NCBI RefSeq assembly: GCF_018362995.1
Contig: NZ_CP074372.1
Coordinates: 2,170,001-2,234,000 of the forward strand
Reading direction: 5' to 3'
From: Chryseobacterium indologenes
Lineage (GTDB): Bacteria; Bacteroidota; Bacteroidia; Flavobacteriales; Weeksellaceae
Length of the DNA stretch: 64,000 nucleotides
Shown piece by piece: positions 33,128 to 40,465 of the stretch. Each line of letters begins with the position of its first letter. Positions within the stretch are counted from its first letter, which is position 1. The notes under the pieces were generated by a model, which saw only the letters and a program-made list of their open reading frames with translations, was not told where the DNA came from and did no database searches. Made by a program: the position numbers and the translations under genes.

Positions 33128-33290
33128 ATTCCGGCAGGTCTCCTGACTTTCGCATTCTGCTCCTTCCCGTTTTAGACAGTGGCTGTTTGCAGAAACTTTT
33201 ATTGCGATTTACAGTTGCGGGGACAGTCCGGGAGTTACACCCGATTCCCTTTTCATTCCAAAATACTGGAAACCAAAATTTTTGCAAAGA
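33128..33290 (-). ncRNA. Cobalamin riboswitch
   Basis: The minus strand holds the conserved cobalamin riboswitch order: GGAATCGGGTGTAACTCCCG, then GACTGTCCCCGCAACTGTAA, the GCCACTG segment, GGGAAGG, and the B12-box AGTCAGGAGACCTGCCGG. It ends about 45 bases before the TonB receptor ATG. Cobalamin binding would reduce expression of the receptor and the propeller lipoprotein. Confidence 0.93.
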
Positions 33291-33362
33291 TAGTTTTTTA
33301 TATGTATTTGCCAAAAAGTGAAATGAGAGTGTATCAGATTGAGAATTTGAAGTAATAACTCA

Positions 33363-33392
33363 CAAAAAAAGCTGCTTTCGGTTGAAAGCAGC
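33363..33392 (-). terminator. Rho-independent terminator of pafA
   Basis: A 9-bp stem GCTGCTTTC / GAAAGCAGC with 4-base loop, followed on the minus strand by a run of seven T. It separates pafA from the riboswitch-controlled operon. Confidence 0.8.
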
Positions 33393-33430
33393 CATGTATC
33401 ATAGAATAATCGTATACAATTATTTACCAA

Positions 33431-35077
33431 TTATTTACCAATAACTTCCGTAATTGGGTTTCCTACATTTCCACTTGGAAACTGAATTTTCAATAGAGAA
33501 GATACCGTAGGTGCAATATCTGTCATGTGGTAAGCCTTGTTGCTTTCTCCCTGCTTAACTCCCCAACCCATAAAGATCAATGGAATATGTGAATCATAAG
33601 AATTCCAAACACTGTGGGTAGTACCTGTTTTTGAATATGGAGGAAGCATAGAATCATGAGAAATCAACTGGATATCTCCACTTCTCTGTCTGTTGATTCC
33701 ATTGATAATTCTTTGTTTGATGGGTTCCGGAATACTTGCCTCCTGAACTTTATCTACAGAAACTGCATATAAAACCGTAGGATCTTTCTCAATTTCCTTT
33801 ACAGCAAAGTTTCTTACATCATCCAGTTCAAGCTTACTGTCAGCTAATACTTTTCTGTCAAAATAAATCTGATAGTTATCAATCGCGTTAATCAGTTTAT
33901 CAGCTCCGAATTTATCTTTCAGCTTCTGGTTCAGATTTTTTTCTGCATCTTCACCAAAGAAACCTGTTGGTATTTTATGTTCTTTAAGGAATCCTACAGA
34001 ATGCGCTCCACCATGATCCGCAGAAAGGAAAACAGTGTACTCCCCTTTTCCTACTTTTGAATCCAAATAATTGAAGAACTCAGCTAAATCCTGATCTAAT
34101 CTGATGTAAACGTCTTCTACTTCAATAGAATTCGGTCCGAATTTATGACCTGCATAATCAGTAGATGCAAGGTTGATCGCTAAGAAATCTGTGATATTAT
34201 CTCCACCCAGTTTTTCACCTTCTACAGAAGCCTCTGCCAACTTCAATGTCAGCGTATTTCCAAAAGGTGTATAACGGATATTATCTTTTTTAGCCTGATA
34301 ATCCTTTGCTAAATTACTGTAAGGGAAAGTAGGTGTTTTTGCACTTCCCAGCAGTCCTTCCCAAGAAGAATTGTCCGGTGCACTTTCCGTATATTGATTG
34401 ATTGGAAGTAAAGTATTCCAGCCGTTGGCTACTAATTTTTCAGGAAGATTCTGAGAATTGAATGATTTCACCCATTGAGGAAGATCATTCATATACCATG
34501 TACTGGTAATGAAATTCCCTGTGCTGTCATCAAACCAGAATGCTCCGTTTGGAGTGTGTCCTGCAGGAAGAATAGAAGCACGGTCTTTCAAAGAAACTCC
34601 GACTACTTTTCCCTGGAAGTTGGTTGCTAATCTCAATTCGTCAGTCACCGTAGTAGACCAAAGATTTTTTGGAGAATGGCTTCCGGTTTTCACATTGGTT
34701 GTTCCTACGGGCTGAACGCTTTCATCCGCAGTACAGTATACTCCTTTTCCTGTTTCTTTATCCGTCCAGTCATTTCCTGCAATTCCGTGAATAGCCGGTA
34801 CGGAACCTGTATAGATACACGTGTGTCCCAAAGCTGTAATGGTAGGAACATAAGGAATGTGTACATTATTCAAAGAATATCCTGTATTCAAAAGTCTTTT
34901 GAAACCGTCATTTCCATATTTACCATAAAAACGGTATAAATAGTCCCAACGCATCTGGTCTACTACCAGACCTACGACTAATTTGGGTCTTTCCAGTTGG
35001 GTATTTTTGTTCTTCTGTGCATTGATTGTAACTACGGACAAAAAAGTAGCTGCCGCAATTGAAATGTTCCTAAGCAT
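33431..35077 (-). CDS. pafA: PafA-type alkaline phosphatase
   Basis: 548 residues with a signal peptide (ISIAAATFLSVVTINAQ). It is a zinc-dependent phosphomonoesterase like Elizabethkingia PafA: LVVGLVVDQMRWDYLYRF with the first metal Asp40, VPTITALGHTCIYTGS with nucleophile Thr81, GNDW (Asn102), and SLKDRASILPAGH with Lys164 and Arg166, at the same mutual spacings as the PafA active-site residues. The later metal site is visible in FLSADHGGAHS. It is periplasmic and releases phosphate from organic esters. Confidence 0.92.
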   Translation of the reverse strand: MLRNISIAAATFLSVVTINAQKNKNTQLERPKLVVGLVVDQMRWDYLYRFYGKYGNDGFKRLLNTGYSLNNVHIPYVPTITALGHTCIYTGSVPAIHGIAGNDWTDKETGKGVYCTADESVQPVGTTNVKTGSHSPKNLWSTTVTDELRLATNFQGKVVGVSLKDRASILPAGHTPNGAFWFDDSTGNFITSTWYMNDLPQWVKSFNSQNLPEKLVANGWNTLLPINQYTESAPDNSSWEGLLGSAKTPTFPYSNLAKDYQAKKDNIRYTPFGNTLTLKLAEASVEGEKLGGDNITDFLAINLASTDYAGHKFGPNSIEVEDVYIRLDQDLAEFFNYLDSKVGKGEYTVFLSADHGGAHSVGFLKEHKIPTGFFGEDAEKNLNQKLKDKFGADKLINAIDNYQIYFDRKVLADSKLELDDVRNFAVKEIEKDPTVLYAVSVDKVQEASIPEPIKQRIINGINRQRSGDIQLISHDSMLPPYSKTGTTHSVWNSYDSHIPLIFMGWGVKQGESNKAYHMTDIAPTVSSLLKIQFPSGNVGNPITEVIGK

Positions 35078-35099
35078 CCAAGTAAATTTTTATTGACAA

Positions 35100-35107
35100 C
35101 AAATTTA
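35100..35107 (-). promoter_or_regulatory. Promoter -7 box of pafA
   Basis: TAAATTTG on the minus strand exactly matches TAnnTTTG and lies 22 bases upstream of the pafA ATG. Confidence 0.5.
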
Positions 35108-35122
35108 AGGGTTTTGAAAGTT

Positions 35123-35150
35123 TTGGAGTGTGAAATTTTATTTAATTTTG
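35123..35150 (+). promoter_or_regulatory. Promoter of the 35.2-kb hypothetical gene
   Basis: TTG at 35123 and an exact TAATTTTG at 35143-35150 with a 17-base spacer. It lies between the first in-frame ATG (35130) and the second (35181), so the second ATG is the better start. Confidence 0.5.
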
Positions 35151-35180
35151 ATTATTGTACAATTCATCAATCAATCTTTC

Positions 35181-35966
35181 ATGATTTTAGGCGTATACTG
35201 GTATTTCAAATTTCCAAATGATTTATATGACTTTAAATTCTTCAAATTTCATCCGGGATATGGCGGACATGCTGATAATCCAGCAGAACTGGCAGCAAGA
35301 GTTGAGGTAGAAAATACGGATGATTTTATCGGAAAGCTGGCAGCATTGAAAGAGCGTTTCAAAAAAACTTATTTGCACTTGAATATCAATGAAAACCAGC
35401 TGATCATCAATATCGGAGATTATCAGCTCTTTGATTTTCATTTTCAAATGGCGGAAGAAATAGAAGAGCTGTTGATTCGCGAACGTGCTGAATTGTTAGA
35501 TTCCAGTATTCCTTTTACCATCCAATCCAGCAAAAGCTATGCTCCGGAAAGAGAAGAATTCAAAAATATAGAACACCGTTTCATTCAGATGGTAGGTTCA
35601 GACTTCAGGAAAAGCAATGCAGAAAATTACGCTGCTAGAATTGATTGTAATCTGCCTCTGCAATACAAACAAATCCTTATTGATGATTTAGTGCGGATAG
35701 GTAAAGAAGAAAATCTCAATGTATTTTACTATAATGATTTCGATTTTAAAGATCATTGTAATCTGATGCTCTTTTTCACCAATGGCAGACAGAAAAAGGA
35801 ATCTGTTCAAAAGGTTGATATCAATTCTTTTGGAAGTAAAGTGCGGCAGCTTACTCAGAAATATCCTCTTCATTTCGGACACTTCGGAAGCTTTAAAGAA
35901 TATCCTTTACAAGGACCTCATATCAAACTCATGATAGATGAAGAATATATTTTAAATAAAAAATAA
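35181..35966 (+). CDS. Hypothetical cytosolic protein
   Basis: 261 residues from the ATG at 35181, chosen because a good promoter overlaps the upstream ATG. The protein opens MILGVYWYFKFPNDLYDFKF, then shows two similar halves, each with strands followed by a helical segment (residues about 40-110, and 170-255 with KVRQLTQKYPLHFGHFGSF). No family recognised and no export signal. It may share a transcript with the VOC-family gene 20 bases downstream. Confidence 0.65.
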   Translation: MILGVYWYFKFPNDLYDFKFFKFHPGYGGHADNPAELAARVEVENTDDFIGKLAALKERFKKTYLHLNINENQLIINIGDYQLFDFHFQMAEEIEELLIRERAELLDSSIPFTIQSSKSYAPEREEFKNIEHRFIQMVGSDFRKSNAENYAARIDCNLPLQYKQILIDDLVRIGKEENLNVFYYNDFDFKDHCNLMLFFTNGRQKKESVQKVDINSFGSKVRQLTQKYPLHFGHFGSFKEYPLQGPHIKLMIDEEYILNKK

Positions 35967-35986
35967 AACCATTTTAATTCAATACT

Positions 35987-36379
35987 ATGATCAAATTCAA
36001 ATATGTCATTCTGTATGTGGAAGATGTAGAACAGTCTATGAACTTTTATAAAAATACCTTCGGTTCTGAAATAAAATTCATCACTCCTGAAAAAGATTAT
36101 GGAGAACTGCTGACCGGAGAAACCACTCTGTCATTTGCAGCTGTAAGTCTCGCAGGGTCCAATATTAAAAAAGGGTTCTTAACTTCAAAAACGGAAGACA
36201 AACCTTTTGGAATGGAACTGGGATTTGTTACTGATGATGTAGAAGCTTTGGTGGAAAAAGCAATAAAAAATGGTGCTGAACTGTATGAAGATATTGCTGT
36301 AAAACCTTGGGGACAAAAAACAGCTTATATCAAAGATCCCAATAATTACCTGGTAGAGATCTGTACTAAAATTCAATAA
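35987..36379 (+). CDS. VOC-family (glyoxalase/dioxygenase-fold) protein
   Basis: 130 residues with the paired beta-alpha-beta-beta-beta units of the VOC fold: YVILYVEDVEQSMNFYKNTF at the start and WGQKTAYIKDPNNYLVEICT at the end, where the terminal Glu is the usual metal ligand. Members include glyoxalases, dioxygenases and antibiotic-binding proteins. The substrate is not evident. It lies in a short plus-strand group with an acetyltransferase. Confidence 0.85.
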   Translation: MIKFKYVILYVEDVEQSMNFYKNTFGSEIKFITPEKDYGELLTGETTLSFAAVSLAGSNIKKGFLTSKTEDKPFGMELGFVTDDVEALVEKAIKNGAELYEDIAVKPWGQKTAYIKDPNNYLVEICTKIQ

Positions 36380-36395
36380 GCTTAAAATATCTGAT

Positions 36396-36932
36396 GTGGA
36401 AATAAGAAAATTACAAAAACAAGCTACCGATCCAAGTATAAACTGGGGACATAACGGCTATACAACGGACAGAATTTATTCGGTTTCCTCTATTGAGTTT
36501 GGAGGTTCTTTCGAGTTTAGCCTAAAAGAAAAAACTTTACCTTATACCAAAAACTGGGAGACTACTTCTGAAGAATTTGAAGAACTGAATAGTCTTATAG
36601 AACAGGAAAATTCGTTCGGTGCTTTTGTTGGTGAAGAGCTTGCGGGCTGGATCATCTGTGAGCACAGAACATGGAACAACAGTCTGTACATAGAAAACAT
36701 ACTGATTGACGAAAAATACAGACGGCAGGGAATCGGGATTATGCTGATTAAAAGTGCCATTAAGGAAGCCCGCAGATTAAACTGCAGAGTTATCGAACTG
36801 GAAACACAGAATACCAACTATCCGGCTATTCAGTTTTACAGAAGAATGGGATTCAATATTACCGGGCTGAACACAAGATTATACAATAATCCGGACGAGA
36901 TTGCTCTTTTCATGACCTTAGATGTGGAGTAA
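36396..36932 (+). CDS. GNAT N-acetyltransferase with GTG start
   Basis: 178 residues. Translation must begin at GTG (36396), because the overlapping ATG at 36394 leads to an immediate stop. The acetyl-CoA site is YIENILIDEKYRRQGIGIML, followed by LNCRVIELETQNTNYPAIQF and FYRRMGFNITG, typical of GNAT enzymes. This subtype resembles antibiotic-modifying acetyltransferases (streptothricin-type), but substrate assignment would be speculation. Confidence 0.85.
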   Translation: MEIRKLQKQATDPSINWGHNGYTTDRIYSVSSIEFGGSFEFSLKEKTLPYTKNWETTSEEFEELNSLIEQENSFGAFVGEELAGWIICEHRTWNNSLYIENILIDEKYRRQGIGIMLIKSAIKEARRLNCRVIELETQNTNYPAIQFYRRMGFNITGLNTRLYNNPDEIALFMTLDVE

Positions 36933-37041
36933 ACCTGATAAAAAGATATTATTATAAAATATTTAATCCCCGTTATTAAAACACTTGTTGGTGTTCTAAT
37001 TTTTCTATATATTAGTAATCAACAAATTAAAGATTATTACT

Positions 37042-37275
37042 ATGAAAAATTTCAAAAAACTAAAGAGAAGCCAGCTTGTGCTCATAAGTGGTGGTGATAC
37101 TCCTTATGCATTATGTGACATGGATGGTAATTGTCCTCCAACAGTAGGTTCATACTATTGCAGCGATGGTACTTGTTACAGAGTTTCCGGCGGTGGCGGT
37201 GGCAACCCTGGCTGTAATGAACCGATGCGTCTTTGCCAGGAATGGGAAACCGGATGCGGTTGTGTTTATATGTAA
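37042..37275 (+). CDS. GG-leader, cysteine-rich secreted peptide precursor (bacteriocin-like)
   Basis: 77 residues. The leader MKNFKKLKRSQLVLISGG ends in a double glycine, the cleavage signal for peptidase-containing ABC exporters. The 59-residue core is Gly- and Cys-rich, with eight cysteines (for example ALCDMDGNCPPTV, YYCSDGTCYRV, GCGCVYM), suggesting disulfides or modification. The same leader pattern (M-K-x-x-K-K ... R-x-x-L ... SGG) occurs in the peptide at 62.9-63.1 kb. No exporter or modifying enzyme is adjacent. It is probably a natural-product or bacteriocin-like precursor. Confidence 0.7.
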   Translation: MKNFKKLKRSQLVLISGGDTPYALCDMDGNCPPTVGSYYCSDGTCYRVSGGGGGNPGCNEPMRLCQEWETGCGCVYM

Positions 37276-37302
37276 TAAATTTGTTAGATAAAATCTTGTG
37301 GA

Positions 37303-37325
37303 GGGCGGTTTTTACCGCTCTTTTT
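37303..37325 (+). terminator. Terminator of the GG-leader peptide gene
   Basis: AGGGCGGT / ACCGCTCT stem with one G-T wobble and a short T loop, followed by a T run. It lies 30 bases after the peptide stop. Confidence 0.65.
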
Positions 37326-37411
37326 TATGGCTCATATCCGAGAAAAACATACTCATAGAAGTAATCTCCTCCAATTTCATTACTTTCGCAAAAACAGGAT
37401 CACACAATTTC

Positions 37412-37984
37412 ATGCAAAATCTTTTAAAATATATCAGATCCCTTACTCCTTTTTCTGACGAGAGCTGGATGATGCTCAAACCTGCCCTTTCGGAAAGACA
37501 TTACAAGAAAAAGGAACTGATGTTACAGGAAGGTCAAATCTGCCGTTCTCTATTTTACATTGATAAAGGATTTTGTAAAAGCTATTACGAAATAGAAGGA
37601 GTTATAAAAAATACCGGATTTTTCTTTGAAAACGAAATAGCAACCAATATCAACAGTTTTGGAAGCGGGCAGCAATCTGAATTCAATATCATTGCTTGTG
37701 AAGAAATTCATGCTGTTATTTTTGATAAGGTTAAATTATTTGAAGCTGCCGCCAAGACTCCTGAAATTGAAACATTGGGACGCCATTGTATTCGTCAGTT
37801 TGCCTCCAGGCAGGAAGAATTTTCAAATCTATTCAAGCTCTATACAGCACAGGAAAGACTGGAGTATATTGAAGCCAAATATCCTGAAATGCTGCAACGC
37901 ATATCCCTTACCCAGCTATCTTCATTTCTGGGAGTAGCAAGAGAAACATTAAGCAGAATCCGGAAACGAAGGATTACCCGTTGA
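37412..37984 (+). CDS. Crp/Fnr-family transcriptional regulator
   Basis: 190 residues from the ATG at 37412. The earlier in-frame ATG (37298) overlaps the preceding terminator and adds unlikely sequence. The cyclic-nucleotide-binding-type beta roll covers about 25-120 (KKKELMLQEGQICRSLFYID). A helix-turn-helix lies at the C-terminus (SLTQLSSFLGVARETLSRIR). Flavobacteria carry many such Crp-like regulators with unknown ligands. It could control the neighbouring glycolipid-binding-domain gene, 42 bases downstream. Confidence 0.83.
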   Translation: MQNLLKYIRSLTPFSDESWMMLKPALSERHYKKKELMLQEGQICRSLFYIDKGFCKSYYEIEGVIKNTGFFFENEIATNINSFGSGQQSEFNIIACEEIHAVIFDKVKLFEAAAKTPEIETLGRHCIRQFASRQEEFSNLFKLYTAQERLEYIEAKYPEMLQRISLTQLSSFLGVARETLSRIRKRRITR

Positions 37985-38026
37985 AATTACCATTCAAAAA
38001 TCTAATCACACAAAAAATAATAGTAT

Positions 38027-38578
38027 ATGAAAACGTTGATCTGGAAAGGAATACTTTATCAATCCCTTGAATATTTTAATGTACAGTCTGATGATAAAGG
38101 TTATAACGTAGAATCAAGAATCATAGGTTGTTATAAAGATAAAATCTATACGGTGGACTACAGAATGTTCATTGATAAAAACTGGATCGTTCAGAATTTC
38201 CTGATCGAATCTGAAGTCAATAAGGTTAAAACAATGTTAGCAGGAAAAAGGCTTCAGGATCAATGGACAATCAATAATGTTATAAATCCTAAATTCAATC
38301 ATTTCAAGTTTATTGATATTTCTTTGACTCCATTTACCAATACGCTGCCCATAAATAATTTAAACCTTGCAGAGAACAGTTCTCAAAAAATAGATGTTAT
38401 TTACATTGATGTACTCAACCAGCATATCAGACCTGTACAACAGCAATATACAAGGACAACATCTCATCAATATCTGTATGAAAATATTGAAAATGATTTT
38501 AAAGCCGAAGTTTCAGTGGATGAAAGTGGATTGGTCATTAGCTATCCAGAATTATTTGAGAAAATTATAGAACTTTGA
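38027..38578 (+). CDS. Putative glycolipid-binding domain protein (DUF1089)
   Basis: 183 residues matching the glycolipid-binding (DUF1089) pattern: LIWKGILYQSLEYFNVQSDD, VESRIIGCYKDKIYTVDYRM, WTINNVINPKFNHFKFIDIS, then SLTPFTNTLPINNL and the terminal LVISYPELFEKI. The fold is a beta-barrel. The ligand is unproven. It follows the Crp-like regulator by 42 bases, likely on the same transcript, and ends with a terminator. Confidence 0.82.
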   Translation: MKTLIWKGILYQSLEYFNVQSDDKGYNVESRIIGCYKDKIYTVDYRMFIDKNWIVQNFLIESEVNKVKTMLAGKRLQDQWTINNVINPKFNHFKFIDISLTPFTNTLPINNLNLAENSSQKIDVIYIDVLNQHIRPVQQQYTRTTSHQYLYENIENDFKAEVSVDESGLVISYPELFEKIIEL

Positions 38579-38603
38579 AAAATCATTCAATAATAATTTA
38601 ACC

Positions 38604-38630
38604 AAAAGACACTTGATCAAGTGTCTTTTT
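38604..38630 (+). terminator. Rho-independent terminator
   Basis: A perfect palindrome AAAAGACACTT / AAGTGTCTTTT around GATC with a T run. Ends the Crp / glycolipid-binding gene pair. Confidence 0.8.
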
Positions 38631-38864
38631 AATTTAAAATACGAAAAAGATTATTTTACAATCATAAAATAACACGACACGTTCTGTCGTTGTGTGTAGA
38701 TAATTTTGCATTTAAATAAAACAAATGTCAATATAATAAAGTGGATTTAATAATAAATAGTAAGATTTATGTTAAATCGCAACTTTGTGATTTTCATGTC
38801 TTAAAAAGTGTTAAATTCGCACAGTTTTAATAAACTAATTACTAACTCAGAAAACAACATTGGA

Positions 38865-40460
38865 ATGAAAAAATTCTATATCGGTGCATTCATTTTATGC
38901 ACGGTCTTGGGTATCTCTGCTCAGGAAGTGGTATGGCAGAAAGACATCAAATCCTCTACTCAGGATTTTCTTAGCCAGGTTACTACAACAATCGATCAGC
39001 AGTATCTGATAACGGGAAGCTCTATCCAAAGCGATAAGCAGCAAGCCTCAGGCAGCAAGCAAAATAATGGTTACGATTTTCATCTGGTAAAATTGAACCA
39101 GCAGGGAGAAGAAGCCTGGGAAAAATACTTCTCGGGATCCAATCATGATTATTTATCAGCTACAGTCACAACACAGGATGGCGGATTTCTTTTAGCCGGA
39201 ACCTCTTATTCCGGAAAAGGATTAGATAAAAAAGAAGAATCAAAAGGAGGATCAGATATCTGGCTGATCAGAATCAATGAATTTGGTGATGAATTATGGC
39301 AGAAAACTTTAGGAAGCTCTTCAGACGAAGAAGCCAGAGCTGTTATCCAAACTACAGATTTAGGATTCTTTGTTGCAGGGAATGTTCAAAACTCTTCAAA
39401 AGGTTATGGCTCTAAAGACGTTCTGATCACAAAACTAGATAAAAACGGAAAAGAGCTCTCCCAATTAATCTTAGGCGGAAAAGGCTTAGACGAAGTAGAA
39501 AAGATGATTCCAACGAAAGATGGAGGAGCATTATTAGGTATTTATTCCAGGAGTTCCGGGATGCGAGATGCGGGTTCGGTATCAAACGTTCAAAATTCGA
39601 ATCCCTTATCCCGAAACTCGAAACAAACTGAAAACTTTGGTGAAGGTGACTACTGGATTGTCAAGTTAGACAAAAACGGAAAAGTAGAATGGGAAAAGAA
39701 TTTTGGAGGGAAAGATGATGATCATATCAGAACTCTGGCTTTAACTTCAAATGGCTTCATCATTGGTGGAGAATCCAGATCAGAAAGATCAGGGAACAAA
39801 ACGGTTGGATTGGAAGAAGGAACTGACCTTTGGTTGATTTCATTAAACGAAAGAGGCGATGAACAGTGGCAGAAGTCCTACAATTTCAAAAACCGTGATG
39901 TTTTGATGGGAATGAGCGTCCTTCATTCTGCAGATGATAAATCTTCCAAAGGAATCTTATTAGGAGGTTACACCCAGGCTGAAGGAAGAATGCAAACTGA
40001 TGATGAAACCTTCTGGATGCTGTATTTGGACCAGAATGGAAATGAGCAGTGGAGAAAACATGTAAAAGGAGAATCCAGAAAGAAAGAGGAGAGACTTTCC
40101 GACTTAAAGCTTAATAGAGACGGTTCTATTGTTATGGCCGGAACCAGTGCAGAAGAATTGGGTAAAGAGAATTGGAAAATTGTAAAGCTGGGAGACAAAC
40201 AAATTAATCAGCTGATTGAAAAATATGATATTAAAATCTATCCGAATCCAGTATCAGATTATGCTTATGTAGAAATTGGTTTTGATTTTAAAGATGCAGA
40301 TATTCTTTTGTATGATATGAGTGGAAGACAGCTTCAAAATATAAAAACCAAGAACAAGGTGACTAAGATCAATACTCAGGCGTTAGTGCAGGGAGCTTAT
40401 CTGGTGACCATAAAAACGGATAACAATAAAACGGCGAATGCCAAATTAATCAAGAAATAA
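38865..40460 (+). CDS. T9SS-sorted beta-propeller (SBBP-type) surface protein upstream of the Rhs genes
   Basis: 531 residues from the ATG at 38865 (signal peptide FYIGAFILCTVLGISAQ). About six propeller blades each contain a W-[KQ]-K-[NST] and D-G-G-x-[LI]-x-G pattern (for example GDELWQKTLGSSSDEEARAV; TKDGGALLGIY; VEWEKNFGGKDDDHIRTLAL). The C-terminal ~75 residues form a T9SS sorting domain (IKIYPNPVSDYAYVEIG to KLIKK). A Pro/Ser/Asn-rich insertion at about residues 228-253 breaks one blade and has repeat-like DNA. The next gene starts 5 bases later, so all three large genes form an operon. Confidence 0.82.
   Translation: MKKFYIGAFILCTVLGISAQEVVWQKDIKSSTQDFLSQVTTTIDQQYLITGSSIQSDKQQASGSKQNNGYDFHLVKLNQQGEEAWEKYFSGSNHDYLSATVTTQDGGFLLAGTSYSGKGLDKKEESKGGSDIWLIRINEFGDELWQKTLGSSSDEEARAVIQTTDLGFFVAGNVQNSSKGYGSKDVLITKLDKNGKELSQLILGGKGLDEVEKMIPTKDGGALLGIYSRSSGMRDAGSVSNVQNSNPLSRNSKQTENFGEGDYWIVKLDKNGKVEWEKNFGGKDDDHIRTLALTSNGFIIGGESRSERSGNKTVGLEEGTDLWLISLNERGDEQWQKSYNFKNRDVLMGMSVLHSADDKSSKGILLGGYTQAEGRMQTDDETFWMLYLDQNGNEQWRKHVKGESRKKEERLSDLKLNRDGSIVMAGTSAEELGKENWKIVKLGDKQINQLIEKYDIKIYPNPVSDYAYVEIGFDFKDADILLYDMSGRQLQNIKTKNKVTKINTQALVQGAYLVTIKTDNNKTANAKLIKK
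39550..39635 (+). repeat. Repeat-like in-frame insertion inside the propeller gene
   Basis: The DNA here is a CG-rich tract with GGGATGCGAGATGCGGGTTCG, then ATTCGAATCCC and CCCGAAACTCGAAAC text. It resembles the intergenic tracts at 240-300 and 25.8 kb and differs from the rest of the gene. It adds the segment SSGMRDAGSVSNVQNSNPLS between two normal blade elements without breaking the frame. Confidence 0.45.
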
Positions 40461-40465
40461 TACAC

